Shown here piece after piece: positions 8,659 to 17,786 of a stretch of DNA of 64,000 bases. Below the pieces are notes generated by a model, which worked only from the letters and a program-made list of their open reading frames with translations, was not told the origin of the DNA and made no database searches. Every line of letters begins with the position of its first letter. Within the stretch, counting starts at the first letter, position 1. This stretch comes from Gemmatimonadota bacterium. Its GTDB lineage: Bacteria > Gemmatimonadota > Gemmatimonadetes > Gemmatimonadales > Gemmatimonadaceae. Both the position numbers and the translations under genes were made by a program. Location of the stretch: NCBI GenBank assembly GCA_016719105.1, contig JADKAQ010000013.1, forward strand, positions 248,001 to 312,000, given 5' to 3'.

Positions 8659-9147
8659 CGTCCCCCCTCGGCCGGCGCAAGCGCCGGAGACGACGGGACA
8701 CGGGTTGCAGCTGAGGCAGCGGCGTGCAGGTGCGGTGAACGAGGGTGGCGGCGGACGATCATGAGCGGTAACGCAGGGCTCCCGGTGGCGAACGTCGCGC
8801 ACGCGCACTGTGGTGTGCGTCCACGCGACGGCCGGCGGCAATATCGGCCGCACCCCACCCGCTTGCAACCAGCGTGCCCCGCGGGTGAGTGCCCCCGCCC
8901 GCGGCCGTGACTCGGGGCAGGCGCCTCGAAGCGCCCCGTTTCGGGGTCGACGTGCCCCGGGACACGATCACCCGAGGCGGCTCCCCTCGACCAGATGCCG
9001 GTGCCCTCCTCCACGGCCCGGGGACGGCCCCCTCCGACGCGCAGGAAGTGCCTCCGGCGTCGAGCAGCAGGACCCTCGCTGCCATTGGCGGTGACTCGAC
9101 CGCATCGCTGGGTCGGCCGCTTCGCCCGGACTGCTCCCAGACGCAAC
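8659..9147. other. gene-poor intergenic stretch
   Basis: About 490 bases between the cupin start and the ATP operon terminator. Frames are open by GC bias only. Their translations are Arg/Gly/Pro rich with no recognisable domain, so no gene is called. It should hold the promoter of the cupin-nucleotidyltransferase pair, but no convincing -35/-10 pair was seen. A short CCGGCGC/GCGCCGG inverted repeat lies at 8672-8687, just upstream of the cupin ribosome site. Confidence 0.5.
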
Positions 9148-9181
9148 GCGGGCCACGATCTCGCGTGAGACCGTGGCCCGC
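9148..9181 (-). terminator. terminator of the ATP synthase operon
   Basis: GCGGGCCACG (9148-9157) pairs perfectly with CGTGGCCCGC (9172-9181). The interior TCTC GCGT GAGA (9159-9170) extends the stem. It stands about 25 bases beyond the atpH stop on the minus strand. No T-run follows, but the length and position make it the likely operon end. Confidence 0.7.
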
Positions 9182-9206
9182 TGTCGCAGCCGCTACGCCG
9201 GCCGGC

Positions 9207-9752
9207 CTAACGAAGCCCGGGGGTGAGCCGCGACCGGAGGATGCCCAGGCGCTTGCGCACCGAGCCGTCCATGACCGTGTCGCCAACCTTCACGATGATC
9301 CCGCCGAGGATGGCCGGGTTCACGTGCACGTGCGGGACGACCGTCTTGCCCAGGCGCGTGGTGAGCTGCTTGGCGATTGCGGCGCGGTCAGCCTCGGACG
9401 CGTCGCGTGCCAGCGTGACCTGCGCGTGCACCCGCCCTTCGGTCTCGTCGACCAGGTTGGCGTACTCCACCGAGATCTCGGGAATGAGCATCTGGCGGCG
9501 GTTCTGGACGAGCTTGACCAGGAAGAGCACGAGCGGGCGCGGGAGGACCGGGCCGAAGGCCTTCTGGATGACGGCGATCTTCGCGTCGGCCGAGACCTGC
9601 GGCGCCGCGAGGAAGTTGGTGAGGCGCGCGTCGCCGGTGACCGCATCGGACACCGCCGACATCATCGATCCCCACCCATCGAGTGCGTTCGCCTTGCGGG
9701 CGAGCGCGAGCAGCGCCTCCGCGTAGTTGCGCGCGATGGTGGTCTCGCGCAT
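9207..9752 (-). CDS. atpH: F-type ATP synthase subunit delta
   Basis: At 181 residues it has the usual length for the delta (OSCP) stalk subunit joining the b subunits to the top of the F1 head. The N-terminal six-helix domain begins with ARNYAEALLALA, and the C-terminal GGIIVKVGDTVMDGSVRKRL signature is diagnostic of the family. It starts at the ATG directly after the atpF stop (TAAATG), implying translational coupling. It is the last gene here; alpha, gamma, beta and epsilon genes do not follow. The stop codon TAG lies inside a GTTAGGC heptamer. Confidence 0.95.
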   Translation of the reverse strand: MRETTIARNYAEALLALARKANALDGWGSMMSAVSDAVTGDARLTNFLAAPQVSADAKIAVIQKAFGPVLPRPLVLFLVKLVQNRRQMLIPEISVEYANLVDETEGRVHAQVTLARDASEADRAAIAKQLTTRLGKTVVPHVHVNPAILGGIIVKVGDTVMDGSVRKRLGILRSRLTPGLR

Positions 9753-10331
9753 TTAGCGGGTCCCCGCGGCGGGGATGCTGGCGAGGAAGTCCTCGACCAA
9801 CTTGCGATTGCCGGCGTCGTCGAGGTTCTTGGCGATCAGCTTGCTCGCGCCGGCGAGGGCGAGGTCGACCGCTTCGCGCCGCAGGTCGCCGATCGCGCGC
9901 AGCTTCTCGTTCTCGATGTCGCGCTTGGCGCGCTCGAGCAGCTCCTGCTGCTGGGCGCGGGTCTCCTCGAGCATCGACGCCTTGAGCTTCTCGGAGGTCG
10001 CGCGGCCGTCGGCAATGAACTTCTGCGCCTCGGCGCGCGCCGCGTCGAGCTGCGCCTGCTGCTCGGCGAGGAGCTTGGCCGCGGCGTCACGATCCTGCTG
10101 CGCCTTCGTGATCGCCGATTCGAGCGCCGCTTCGCGCGCTTCCACCGCCGCGACGAGCGGCTTGAAGGCGTAGCGCGAGAGGACGACGAGCAGGACGATG
10201 AAGATGAGCAGCGTCCAGAACATCAACCCGCCGTTGGGCGAGAGGAGGTTCACCTTCCCGCCTTCTTCAGCGGCGAACGCCGTGGCCGGCGTGGCGAGCA
10301 GGATGAGCGCAGTGCTGAGTGGAGTACGCAT
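9753..10331 (-). CDS. atpF: F-type ATP synthase subunit b
   Basis: This is the b subunit of the peripheral stalk, 192 residues from the ATG at 10331. A membrane helix (GGLMFWTLLIFIVLLVVLS) is followed by a long charged coiled coil rich in Ala, Glu, Gln and Arg. Before the helix, MRTPLSTALILLATPATAFA looks like a cleavable signal peptide, an addition absent from classical b subunits. An alternative ATG at 10352 would lengthen it by seven residues. It sits between atpE and atpH. The 159-base gap to atpE holds a strong hairpin (10452-10483). Confidence 0.93.
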   Translation of the reverse strand: MRTPLSTALILLATPATAFAAEEGGKVNLLSPNGGLMFWTLLIFIVLLVVLSRYAFKPLVAAVEAREAALESAITKAQQDRDAAAKLLAEQQAQLDAARAEAQKFIADGRATSEKLKASMLEETRAQQQELLERAKRDIENEKLRAIGDLRREAVDLALAGASKLIAKNLDDAGNRKLVEDFLASIPAAGTR

Positions 10332-10451
10332 GGCTATCGAGGATCGGTGCATGAGCACCTGTATGGTCCGGTGCAGGCATCGGGACGTCCGGTGCACGCT
10401 CCGGCGACGACCGGCACAACCGCACCGGTACACGCGAAGGGGAGTGGAACA

Positions 10452-10483
10452 GCACGGTGGTCACCCCGGGGCGACCACCGTGC
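10452..10483 (-). terminator. hairpin directly behind atpE (attenuator or mRNA stabiliser)
   Basis: GCACGGTGGTC (10452-10462) pairs with GACCACCGTGC (10473-10483), and the interior CCCC/GGGG adds four more pairs. It lies eight bases after the atpE stop on the minus strand, inside the operon. No T-run follows, so partial termination or protection of the atpE message is more likely than full termination. This could help give the high c-subunit stoichiometry. Confidence 0.5.
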
Positions 10484-10490
10484 CCACGAA

Positions 10491-10766
10491 CTAGAACTTG
10501 CCCTGGATCTGGAACGCGACGACGACGCCGAACAGCGCGGCGCCTTCGATGAGGGCGGCCAGGATGAGCGCCGCGGTCTGGATGCGGCCGGCCGCTTCGG
10601 GCTGACGCGCCATCCCCTCGACGGCATGCGCACCGATGTTGCCGATGCCGATGCCCGCGCCGATGACGGCGAGGCCGGCGCCGAGACCGGCGCCGATGAG
10701 GGAGAGACCCTGATTGTTGCTGGTGGCCTCAGCGGCCGCCTGGAGGAGCGGGAACACTTCGATCAT
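10491..10766 (-). CDS. atpE: F-type ATP synthase subunit c
   Basis: A 91-residue two-helix proteolipid. Helix 1 is Gly-rich (IGAGLGAGLAVIGAGIGIG), the polar loop contains ARQPEAAGRIQ with the conserved RQP, and helix 2 carries the ion-binding Glu in AALIEGAALFG. The Gln in helix 1 and the Ser/Thr after Glu that mark sodium-binding rings are absent, so proton coupling is inferred. It lies between atpB and atpF, separated from both by long gaps that hold a repeat element (upstream) and a hairpin (downstream). Confidence 0.95.
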   Translation of the reverse strand: MIEVFPLLQAAAEATSNNQGLSLIGAGLGAGLAVIGAGIGIGNIGAHAVEGMARQPEAAGRIQTAALILAALIEGAALFGVVVAFQIQGKF

Positions 10767-10926
10767 TGGAAAGTCTCGTGCCTAACGTTGAACATCAGCG
10801 CTCCGCGACGACGAGCCGTCCGTCGCTGCCTGTCACCGGACCCCGGGGCCCAACAGGCGTCACCAACCGCTCGGTTGGCTACAAGACTCAGCTCGGTGAG
10901 CGATGCCGAGTGAGTACAGCAACTCA

Positions 10927-11030
10927 GAAGACGGGAAGACGAGAAGACGAGATGACGAGATACCGACCCTCGGGCGCCGGGACTCGAGCTGATCTCAACC
11001 CAACTCGTCTTCCCGTCTTCCCGTCTTCCC
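10927..11030. repeat. GAAGACGG-armed inverted intergenic repeat, copy A (between atpB and atpE)
   Basis: The left arm (10927-10959) is made of GAAGACGG/GAAGACGA units. The right arm (11003-11030) is their inverted complement (ACTCGTCTTCCCGTCTTC). Between them is the core ATACCGACCCTCGGGCGCC (10960-10978). The same core occurs inverted in copy C at 31781-31799. The arms can fold into a long stem. The whole 10767-11041 gap has no gene. Confidence 0.8.
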
Positions 11031-11041
11031 TTCATCCGATC

Positions 11042-12001
11042 TTAGTGGTGCGCCTCGCGGATCTGGCCGATGAAGACCGAGGCCAGCAAGGTGAAGATGA
11101 ATGCCTGCAGGAAGGCGACGAACAGCTCGAGCATCATGATGGCGACCGCCATCAGGAAGGGAGCCGCCGAGACCGGACCGGCAAAGGTGAAGATCAGGCC
11201 GATGAGCGCGAGGACGACGATGTGTCCCGCGGTCATGTTGGCGAAGAGACGGATCGCCAGCGCGAACGGCTTCGTCAGCTTTCCGATCATTTCGACCGGC
11301 GACATGATCAGGAACATCGGGATCCGCATGTAGATCGGAAGCTCGGTGTTCCAGTAGAAGATGGTCGAGAGGTAGTGAATCCCCTGGGCGCGCATCCCCG
11401 CCACTTCCACGACGATGAACGTCATGATGGCGAGCGTCGCCGTGACCGCGATGTTCCCCGTCGCCGTCGACCCGTAGGGGACGAGGCCGAGCAGGTTGGC
11501 GGTGAGGATGAAGAAGAAGATCGTGAGGAGGTACGGGACGAAGCCGTTGCCGTGGTGGCCCACGTTAGGCAGGATGACTTCGTTGCGCATGTAGAGGACC
11601 ATCGCCTCGAGGCCGGCGGCGAACCCCTTGGGGCGCCCGACCTCGTGATGGTGGCGGGCGTGGGCCCGCGCCGTCCCGATGAGGATGACCGACACCAGCA
11701 GGGCGGCGATGAGCATCATCACCACGTGCTTGGTGGGGGAGAGGTTGACCTCCATCCCCCCGAGGTGCACCGGCTCCCACAGCGGGGCGCAGCCGTGCTC
11801 GCCCTCGTGGCGGCCGATGCAGATTTCCTTGTAGAACGGCGGAAAGATCGACGGAAGCTCCATGTGATAGGAGTCCGTGATGTGCGGCGTGATGATGTCG
11901 ACCTTCTCGGCCGCGGCCGCAGCCGGCGCATGGGACTCCTGCGCGGACACGGGGGCGGCAAACAGCGCAGAGGCCAGCAGGAGCGAACGGAGCGCGCTCA
12001 T
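11042..12001 (-). CDS. atpB: F-type ATP synthase subunit a
   Basis: This is the stator subunit forming the ion half-channels, 319 residues. The conserved Arg lies in LAIRLFANMTAGH, and the later helix near the C-terminus is also typical. The N-terminus (MSALRSLLLASALFAAPVSA) looks like a cleavable signal peptide. It is followed by about 80 periplasmic residues before the first membrane segment, longer than in most bacteria. The start overlaps the atpI-like stop (ATGA). One codon pair in the gene (Pro-Asn) forms a GCCTAAC heptamer. Confidence 0.95.
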   Translation of the reverse strand: MSALRSLLLASALFAAPVSAQESHAPAAAAAEKVDIITPHITDSYHMELPSIFPPFYKEICIGRHEGEHGCAPLWEPVHLGGMEVNLSPTKHVVMMLIAALLVSVILIGTARAHARHHHEVGRPKGFAAGLEAMVLYMRNEVILPNVGHHGNGFVPYLLTIFFFILTANLLGLVPYGSTATGNIAVTATLAIMTFIVVEVAGMRAQGIHYLSTIFYWNTELPIYMRIPMFLIMSPVEMIGKLTKPFALAIRLFANMTAGHIVVLALIGLIFTFAGPVSAAPFLMAVAIMMLELFVAFLQAFIFTLLASVFIGQIREAHH

Positions 12002-12345
12002 GTCTTCAGGAACAGGGGTTCAACCAACGTCGACGCAAACAGGAATACTGCCAGGCTGACCATCGCCACCGGCGACGCCAGCGCAAATGCCTTCACGATC
12101 ACCAGCACATACACGGCAAAGACGAGGAGGCGCATGATCGCCCCGAGTCCCCACCCGGCAATCACGTTCTTGTCCGCAGACAAGCGAAGGATTGCAAATG
12201 CGAGGAGCTGCACCACAAAGGCCACCAGGGCGCTGACGAGAATTGCGTGCCGCGCCTCGGCGCCGCCGTAGACCAGGGTGAGGACCCATCCCAGGACGGC
12301 GATGAGCGTTGCCCCAACGACGGAAAACATCACGAACGACTTCAC
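11998..12345 (-). CDS. atpI: ATP synthase subunit I-like membrane protein
   Basis: A 115-residue, four-helix membrane protein from the GTG at 12345, which overlaps the stop of the upstream gene (GTGA). Length, helix pattern and position before atpB fit the AtpI/subunit I group that assists c-ring assembly or magnesium supply. Sequence conservation in this family is low, so the assignment rests mainly on position and topology. Confidence 0.75.
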   Translation of the reverse strand: MKSFVMFSVVGATLIAVLGWVLTLVYGGAEARHAILVSALVAFVVQLLAFAILRLSADKNVIAGWGLGAIMRLLVFAVYVLVIVKAFALASPVAMVSLAVFLFASTLVEPLFLKT

Positions 12346-12620
12346 TGGCGGTGTGCTTCCTCCTCGCGACGCAAGTCGGCCATGAGCCGGCGATACATGC
12401 TGTAGAACGCCGCCCCTGCCCCGACGAACACACCGATGAGGATCCCCCACGGCTTCGTCCCGAACCGCCGGTCGACCCACTGACCCGCGTACAGGAAGAG
12501 GAGGATGGATGCCGCGAACTGCAGGCCGACCCCGCCATACTTCGCGGCCGACCGAGCCAACCGGGCATCGGCCGAATCGTCCAACCGCCCGCCATTCGGC
12601 TTCTGTGGATCCCCGGACAT
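12342..12620 (-). CDS. atpZ: AtpZ-family protein, first gene of the ATP synthase operon
   Basis: A 92-residue protein with two membrane helices (GGVGLQFAASILLFLYAG and GILIGVFVGAGAAFYSM). Between them is the WVDRRFGTKPWG loop, as in AtpZ proteins found at the head of atp operons. A charged N-terminal tail is cytosolic. The ATG at 12620 follows a possible promoter by only a few bases. AtpZ and AtpI together have been linked to magnesium/calcium uptake for the enzyme in other bacteria; that role is inferred here. Confidence 0.8.
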   Translation of the reverse strand: MSGDPQKPNGGRLDDSADARLARSAAKYGGVGLQFAASILLFLYAGQWVDRRFGTKPWGILIGVFVGAGAAFYSMYRRLMADLRREEEAHRQ

Positions 12621-12630
12621 TCGGGGCGGG

Positions 12631-12659
12631 AATCTAGGAGTTTGTGAAATTTTTCGCAA
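12631..12659 (-). promoter_or_regulatory. possible promoter of the ATP synthase operon
   Basis: On the minus strand TTGCGA (12659-12654), a 17-base spacer and TAGATT (12636-12631) resemble a sigma-70 promoter, each box matching four of six consensus bases. The predicted start would be 4-6 bases before the atpZ ATG, a near-leaderless message. The surrounding 12621-12760 stretch is distinctly AT-richer than the genes. Confidence 0.35.
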
Positions 12660-12750
12660 GCGAACTACCGACCGGCGGATTGGCAAAGTCCAACGTGAGG
12701 CGACGACCCCGAACTCTCTGATTTTCCTTGAGTTATGGAATCCTGACCGC

Positions 12751-12779
12751 TTGACGCCCGCTTTATGCGAGGATATGTT
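12751..12779 (+). promoter_or_regulatory. sigma-70-type promoter of the BsuPI-like lipoprotein gene
   Basis: TTGACG (12751-12756), a 17-base spacer and TATGTT (12774-12779) give a good vegetative promoter. The start of transcription is expected near 12786, about 50 bases before the ATG at 12835. It is back to back with the ATP operon promoter. Confidence 0.5.
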
Positions 12780-12834
12780 CGCACCGCCTGCTCTTTCTGG
12801 CCACGTTCTCTCGCGCTCCACCGATCTCCGGCGC

Positions 12835-13284
12835 ATGCAGCCGCGCTCCGCTCCCCTCCTCGTCGCCCTCCTCGTCCTCGCCTCCGCGTGCGGCCCTCGC
12901 GCGCGCTCGGCCGAGGCCGCCGCGCACAAGCGCGTCGACGGAGGCCCCCCGGTTGCGTCGTCGCTCGACGTGCAACTCGCCGACGACGTCCAGTTCGCCT
13001 TCCACGTGACCAACAGCGCCGCCAAGCGCCTCGAGCTCACCTTCCCCAACGGCCTCACCCACGACATCGTCGTGCTCGATGAGGGGGGACGCGAAGTGTG
13101 GCGCTGGAGCGAGGGACGCATGTTCACGCAGACGCTCCAGAACCACATCCTCGAGCGCGACGAGACCGTCTCGTACGGCGCGCAGTGGCGCCCCGACGCG
13201 TTGCACGGCTCGTTCGTCGCCGTCGCGTCGCTCCGCAGCGAGAACTATCCCATCGAGCAACGCGTCCGCTTCGTCCTTCCGTAA
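12835..13284 (+). CDS. lipoprotein with BsuPI-type intracellular proteinase inhibitor-like domain
   Basis: A 149-residue protein from the ATG at 12835. The N-terminus MQPRSAPLLVALLVLASAC is a lipoprotein signal with the lipobox Cys. The rest is an immunoglobulin-like beta domain: FAFHVTNSAAKRLELTFPNG, then HDIVVLDEGGREVWRWSEGRMFTQ. This is the pattern of the BsuPI domain, named from a Bacillus proteinase inhibitor but widespread in exported proteins of unknown function. It has its own promoter and terminator, so it is monocistronic. Confidence 0.8.
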   Translation: MQPRSAPLLVALLVLASACGPRARSAEAAAHKRVDGGPPVASSLDVQLADDVQFAFHVTNSAAKRLELTFPNGLTHDIVVLDEGGREVWRWSEGRMFTQTLQNHILERDETVSYGAQWRPDALHGSFVAVASLRSENYPIEQRVRFVLP

Positions 13285-13318
13285 GCGCGAGCGCCCCACG
13301 CACGTCGGTCCCACATCG

Positions 13319-13347
13319 CGGCGAGTCCAACACCGGACTCGCCGTTT
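13319..13347 (+). terminator. intrinsic terminator of the BsuPI-like gene
   Basis: CGGCGAGTCC (13319-13328), loop AACACC, then GGACTCGCCG (13335-13344) and TTT. It is a perfect 10-bp stem followed by a short T-run, 35 bases after the stop. Confidence 0.75.
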
Positions 13348-13479
13348 GCGTTGTTGCACGGCGACGCGCGGCGTCGCTGCGTGCGGCTCATCCCGCCCGC
13401 CGCGCGACTCGCGTGGACGCTCTTATCGCCACGCCATGCGCGCGTTACCTTCCGGCGACTTTTCTCCCAAGGACACGGC

Positions 13480-14490
13480 GTGGGGACCACCGACCAGACG
13501 CAGGCGTCGCCCGACCAGCGCGACCTCGAACTCCTCAAGAAGCTCAGTGTCGCGCGCAAGGCGCTGCTGGCGCAGATCGGGCGCAAGATCATCGGGCAAC
13601 AGGAAGTCGTCGAAAACCTCGTGGCCGCCATCCTCGCCGGGGGCCACGTCGTCATCGTCGGCGTCCCGGGGCTCGCGAAGACGCTCCTCGTACAGACCGT
13701 CTCAGAGGCGCTCGACCTCACCTTCTCGCGCGTCCAGTTCACCCCCGACCTCATGCCGGGCGACATCACCGGCACGGAGCTGTTGGAGGAAGACCACGCG
13801 ACCGGGCGCCGCGTCTTCAAGTTCGTGAAGGGACCGGTCTTCGCGAACGTCGTCCTGGCCGACGAGATCAACCGCGCCCCGCCAAAGACGCAGTCGGCGC
13901 TGCTGCAGGCCATGCAGGAACGCACCGTCACCGTCGCCGGGCAGACGCACAAGCTCCCGTCGCCGTTCTTCGTGCTCGCCACGCAGAACCCGATCGAGCA
14001 GGAAGCGACGTACCCCCTCCCCGAGGCCCAGCTCGACCGCTTCATGTTCGAGCTGAACGTCGGCTATCCGTCGTTTGAGGAGGAGGAGCGCATCGTGACC
14101 TCCACCACTGGCGCGGGCGAGGTCACCATCGAGCCGGTGCTGCGCGGCGAGGAGGTGCTCGAGCTGCAACGCCTCGTGCGTCGCATGCCCGCCCCGCCGT
14201 CGATCGTGAAGTTTGCCGTGGGACTCGCCCGGTCGACCCGCCCCAGCGAGCCTGACGCGCACCCCGAGATCAAGAAGTACGTCTCCTACGGCACGGGGCC
14301 ACGCGCCTCGCAGTACCTCGTGCTCGGCGCCAAGGCCCGGGCTGCGATGGACGGCCGCCCGGTCCCGGACATCGACGACGTGCGCAGCGTCGCCATGACC
14401 GTCCTCCGGCATCGCATGGTGATGAACTTCCAGGCCGAGGCCGAGGGGATGGGGGCCGACAAGATCGTTTCGCTGGTCCTCAAGCGGTAA
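13480..14490 (+). CDS. MoxR-type AAA+ ATPase
   Basis: A 336-residue AAA+ ATPase of the MoxR family, which acts as a chaperone remodelling or metal-inserting factor for exported or membrane targets. Walker A is GVPGLAKT, Walker B is VVLADEINRAPPK, sensor 1 lies in VLATQNPIEQEATYPLPEAQLDRF, and the lid domain is complete. The GTG at 13480 was chosen because AAGGA lies 6-7 bases upstream and the conserved part begins soon after. The usual DUF58 and von Willebrand-domain partners are not downstream, so the client is unknown. Confidence 0.9.
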   Translation: MGTTDQTQASPDQRDLELLKKLSVARKALLAQIGRKIIGQQEVVENLVAAILAGGHVVIVGVPGLAKTLLVQTVSEALDLTFSRVQFTPDLMPGDITGTELLEEDHATGRRVFKFVKGPVFANVVLADEINRAPPKTQSALLQAMQERTVTVAGQTHKLPSPFFVLATQNPIEQEATYPLPEAQLDRFMFELNVGYPSFEEEERIVTSTTGAGEVTIEPVLRGEEVLELQRLVRRMPAPPSIVKFAVGLARSTRPSEPDAHPEIKKYVSYGTGPRASQYLVLGAKARAAMDGRPVPDIDDVRSVAMTVLRHRMVMNFQAEAEGMGADKIVSLVLKR

Positions 14491-14640
14491 CGCCTCGCGG
14501 CCCGGGGCCGCCAGATGCAGCTTATGCCGCCCGCGGCATGCCGGCCTCACGCCTACGTGACGCCTGCGTGACGCGGGCGGTGCAGTTTGGTGGGTCCTGG
14601 AGTCTCCCGTTCGGTGGTGCTGCCCCCGCGGAGTGAACAC

Positions 14641-17600
14641 GTGCTGCGTGCCCTCACCTTTGGCCAGTGCGCCTTCGAGTCACCGCTCGCCCGAATCGCC
14701 CCCGATTCGGAGATCCACTTCGCCCTGCTCCTGAGCCTCGCCGCCTCCCCACCCGAGGGGGTGCCGCGCGATGAGCTGGTGACGCGCATCTGGCCGCGTG
14801 CCGAGGGCGAGGAGGGGCGACATCGCATGCGACAGGCGATGTACCGCCTGCGGCAGCTGACGATCCCCATCCAGCTGCGCGGGGGGCACCTCTCGCTCGA
14901 CTGGCCGCAAACGGACCTCGACGTGCACCTCCTGTTGCACGGGGCGCCGCGCCGTGAGGCGCTGGTCCGCCTGGGGGCGCTCCCCTTCCTGCCGTCGTAC
15001 GCGCCGATGCTGGGCGAGCCCTTCGGGCACTGGCTCGAGTCCTTGCGGGCACGGGTGGCCATGCGGCTGCGGCGCGCCCTCGCCGACGAGGTCAGCTCGG
15101 CGCGCGGCCGCGGGCGCTTTCACGAGATGGGGCAGGTGGCGCGTGCCCTGCTCGCCCTCGACCCGCTCAATGAGATCGGCACGATGGGGCTCGCCGAGGC
15201 GCTCGCGCTGGAGGGGAGCAAGGTCGAGGCGTTGCGGCTGCTGGGGGACTACGAGGACGAGGTCGGGGCGATCAACGTCAACCTGCAGCTGCCGGTGCGC
15301 GTGCTGCGACGCCGGGTCGCCGAGGTGCTGGACGACTCGCTGATGCTGCGGCGGTTCGAGATCCCGTTCGTGGGACGGGAACGCGAGTTCGGCGAGCTGC
15401 GACAGCTGCTGCGCGAGGTGCGCGGCGGGGCGTCGCGCGCCGCGATCATCACCGGCGAGGCGGGGATCGGCAAGAGCCGGCTGGCCGGCGAGCTATTGCG
15501 GCTGGCGGCACTCGACGGGGCCACGCTCGCCAGCTACACCGCGTCGGCCGGTGACAGCTTCACCCCCATCAGCACCCTGGTGAGCGTGGGCCAGCAGCTG
15601 CTCACCTTGCCTGGGGCGCTCGGCTGCGCGCAGGAGCACCTCGCCTACGTGCGGCGATTGGGGACACCCGAGACGGTGACCGCCTGGAGCGTGACCGGGA
15701 TGGCGGCCGACATCCTCTATGCGCAGTTGGTGCAGGCGCTGGCGGAACTCGTGTCGGCGATCGCCGAGGAGGCGCCGCTGCTCCTGCTCGTGGACGACGC
15801 GGAGCGGCTGCATCCCACCACGTGGCGCGTGCTGATGGACGTGTGGGATCGCGTGGGGGCGCGCAGCGCCTGCTTCCTGTTCGCGGCGCGACGGCTCCCG
15901 GAGTGGTACGGCTCGGCCGGGCCACGGTCGTGCGAACGGCTCATGCAGCACGTGCGGCTCTTTCCCTTCCGGCGCGAGGAGTCGCTGGAGTTCGTGCAGC
16001 GATGGGGGGAGAAGAACCACGTGGCGGTCGACGATGACGCGGCGCAGCGCGTCGCCGCGACGTCGCAGGGCAATCCGTTCTACCTCACGGAGCTCGCGGC
16101 GCACCTGGGGCGCGGCGGCGACCCCGTGGAGACCCCACCCAGCATTCGGGAGTTGATTGCGGCGCAGCACTCGGCGCTGAGCAAGCGGGCGCAGCGCGTG
16201 CTGTTGGTGATAGCGCTGTTCGAGGCCCGGGCGACGACGAGTCGCGTGACGCAGGTCCTCGAGCTCCCCGCCGGCGAGTTCATGGCGGCGCTCGACGAAC
16301 TGGAGGAGGCGGGGCTGGTGGGAGCCAAGGGGCCGACGGTATGGTGCCGGCACCGCCTGGTGGGTGAGATGTCGGCCTCGTTAGGAATGCCGAGCATCGT
16401 GGCCTTCGCGCACGGTCGCTCGGCCGCGTTGCTGGAGGCCGAAGCCGATGCGACGAACTCGGTGGAGTTGTTAGGCGACTGCGTGACGCATTGGGAGCGG
16501 GCGGGTGAGACGCGGCGGGCGTACGAGGCGGCGATGAAGCTTGGCCACCGGTTGGTGGGGATGGGGATGGGGAGGAAGCGGGAAAAGCGTTCGAACGCGC
16601 TGAGAACTTGTCAGAGGATCGAGACCAGCTCGTCGCGGCCATAGAAGGACGGATGATCGCATGCCATCTGGCCGCCCGGTGGAGCGTCATTCACGATCTT
16701 GCAGCGCAACGTGAGTCGGCCAGGGTCGAGTCGAGTTCGCGGGACGGTGCGAACGATGACTTCGCACTGCTCGCTGCCGAGGCGTCACTGTTCTCGTCCG
16801 AAGGGGTGCCGAGGCGTGAATGGCTTCGGGAACTGGCGAGTACAGAGAGATTGCCAAGTCGAACAAGACTCCGAGCAGCCGTTCTTCTTGCAATTCTCGC
16901 CGACAATTTCTTCGAGGCAGATCTTCTTCAGTCTGCCTTCTCGACCTCACTCGAACTCCTTGATTCTGGCGACGGCACACCTGAGGAGTCGCTGCTGCAC
17001 ACGATCGTCCACGCAACGGTGGGAGCAAGAGAGCTCGCGACTGCCGCTCTCCAGCGAATGATTCTGCATGCGCGCTCCACTCCCGACTTTTCTTGGCGGC
17101 TCCTCGGTCTTCGCAGATCCGCCGAAGCGTCAATGCGTATTGAGATCCCACTTCCGCACTCGAATACGCAATCGAGTCCGCAGAGCTGTCACGGAAACTG
17201 AAGCTGCCCTTGCAGGAGTCCCTGTCTCTGGAGCGACTTGTCTCGATCTCGGTGTCCCTCGGTCGAATCAACGAAGCGTTCGAGTATCGCCGACAACTGG
17301 ATCAAGTCGCGTTAGGCGGCGAGGCCTGCGCCACGATCACTAGGACTCGGCTCATTTCGGACGCGAAGATAGCGTGGGCAACCGGAGACGTTGCTCTGGC
17401 GAGCATTGTCACGGAGACAGCCCGAACCATAGAGCCGTCGCCCGTCCCGCGTGCTGAGCAAACGCTTCTAGCCATCCGACAGTCAGCGGGACTGCTTACT
17501 GGTCAAGCAGTAGGCAGCACGCCGCAACTCGCGCGACTGAGGGAGCTCTGTCGGATGGGCGCCAGGTTCGGAGATCAGGACTTCGCCGTGTCGGTGCTGC

Positions 17601-17728
17601 TGGAGAGTTTGCGCCAGTCGGGCGACAGATCGTCAGCAGGTAGGATTCGGTCTCGCTACGTACGAACGTCGCGACTCGAGACGCATCCACTTCCCATGTG
17701 TTTTCCAGGGCTTAGGGCGTCCGTCTAA
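14641..17728 (+). pseudogene. winged-helix/BTAD/AAA transcriptional regulator, interrupted by two frameshifts
   Basis: Segment 14641-16644 encodes an N-terminal winged-helix domain, a BTAD-like helical domain (RGRFHEMGQVARALLALDPL) and an AAA ATPase with Walker A GEAGIGKS and Walker B LLLLVDDAER. It then leaves the conserved frame in a run of GGGGATGGGGATGGGGAGG near 16553-16575. The tail resumes in another frame (EEAGKAFERAENLSEDRDQ) to about 17140 and shifts again near 17139-17144, where DPTSALEYAIESAELS begins. It ends at 17728. The tail looks like TPR-type helical repeats. GTG 14641 has GGAG about 8 bases upstream. Either the gene is decaying or the sequence has indels at these sites. Confidence 0.7.
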
Positions 17729-17786
17729 TCCGAATCGAAGTCAGGCAGGAATTGGAGTCGTTGGAGGAACGAACTCTGCGAGCCGC

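Noticed and set aside
8655..9146. Open frames in the gap before the ATP operon
   Set aside because: Arg/Gly/Pro-rich translations with no ribosome site and no similarity to any family I know.
10491..10766. Sodium-binding c subunit
   Set aside because: The Gln and Ser/Thr ligands of sodium-type rings are absent around the conserved Glu.
8889..10913. A 674-codon open frame on the plus strand
   Set aside because: Antisense to atpH, atpF and atpE; low-complexity charged translation. Shadow frame.
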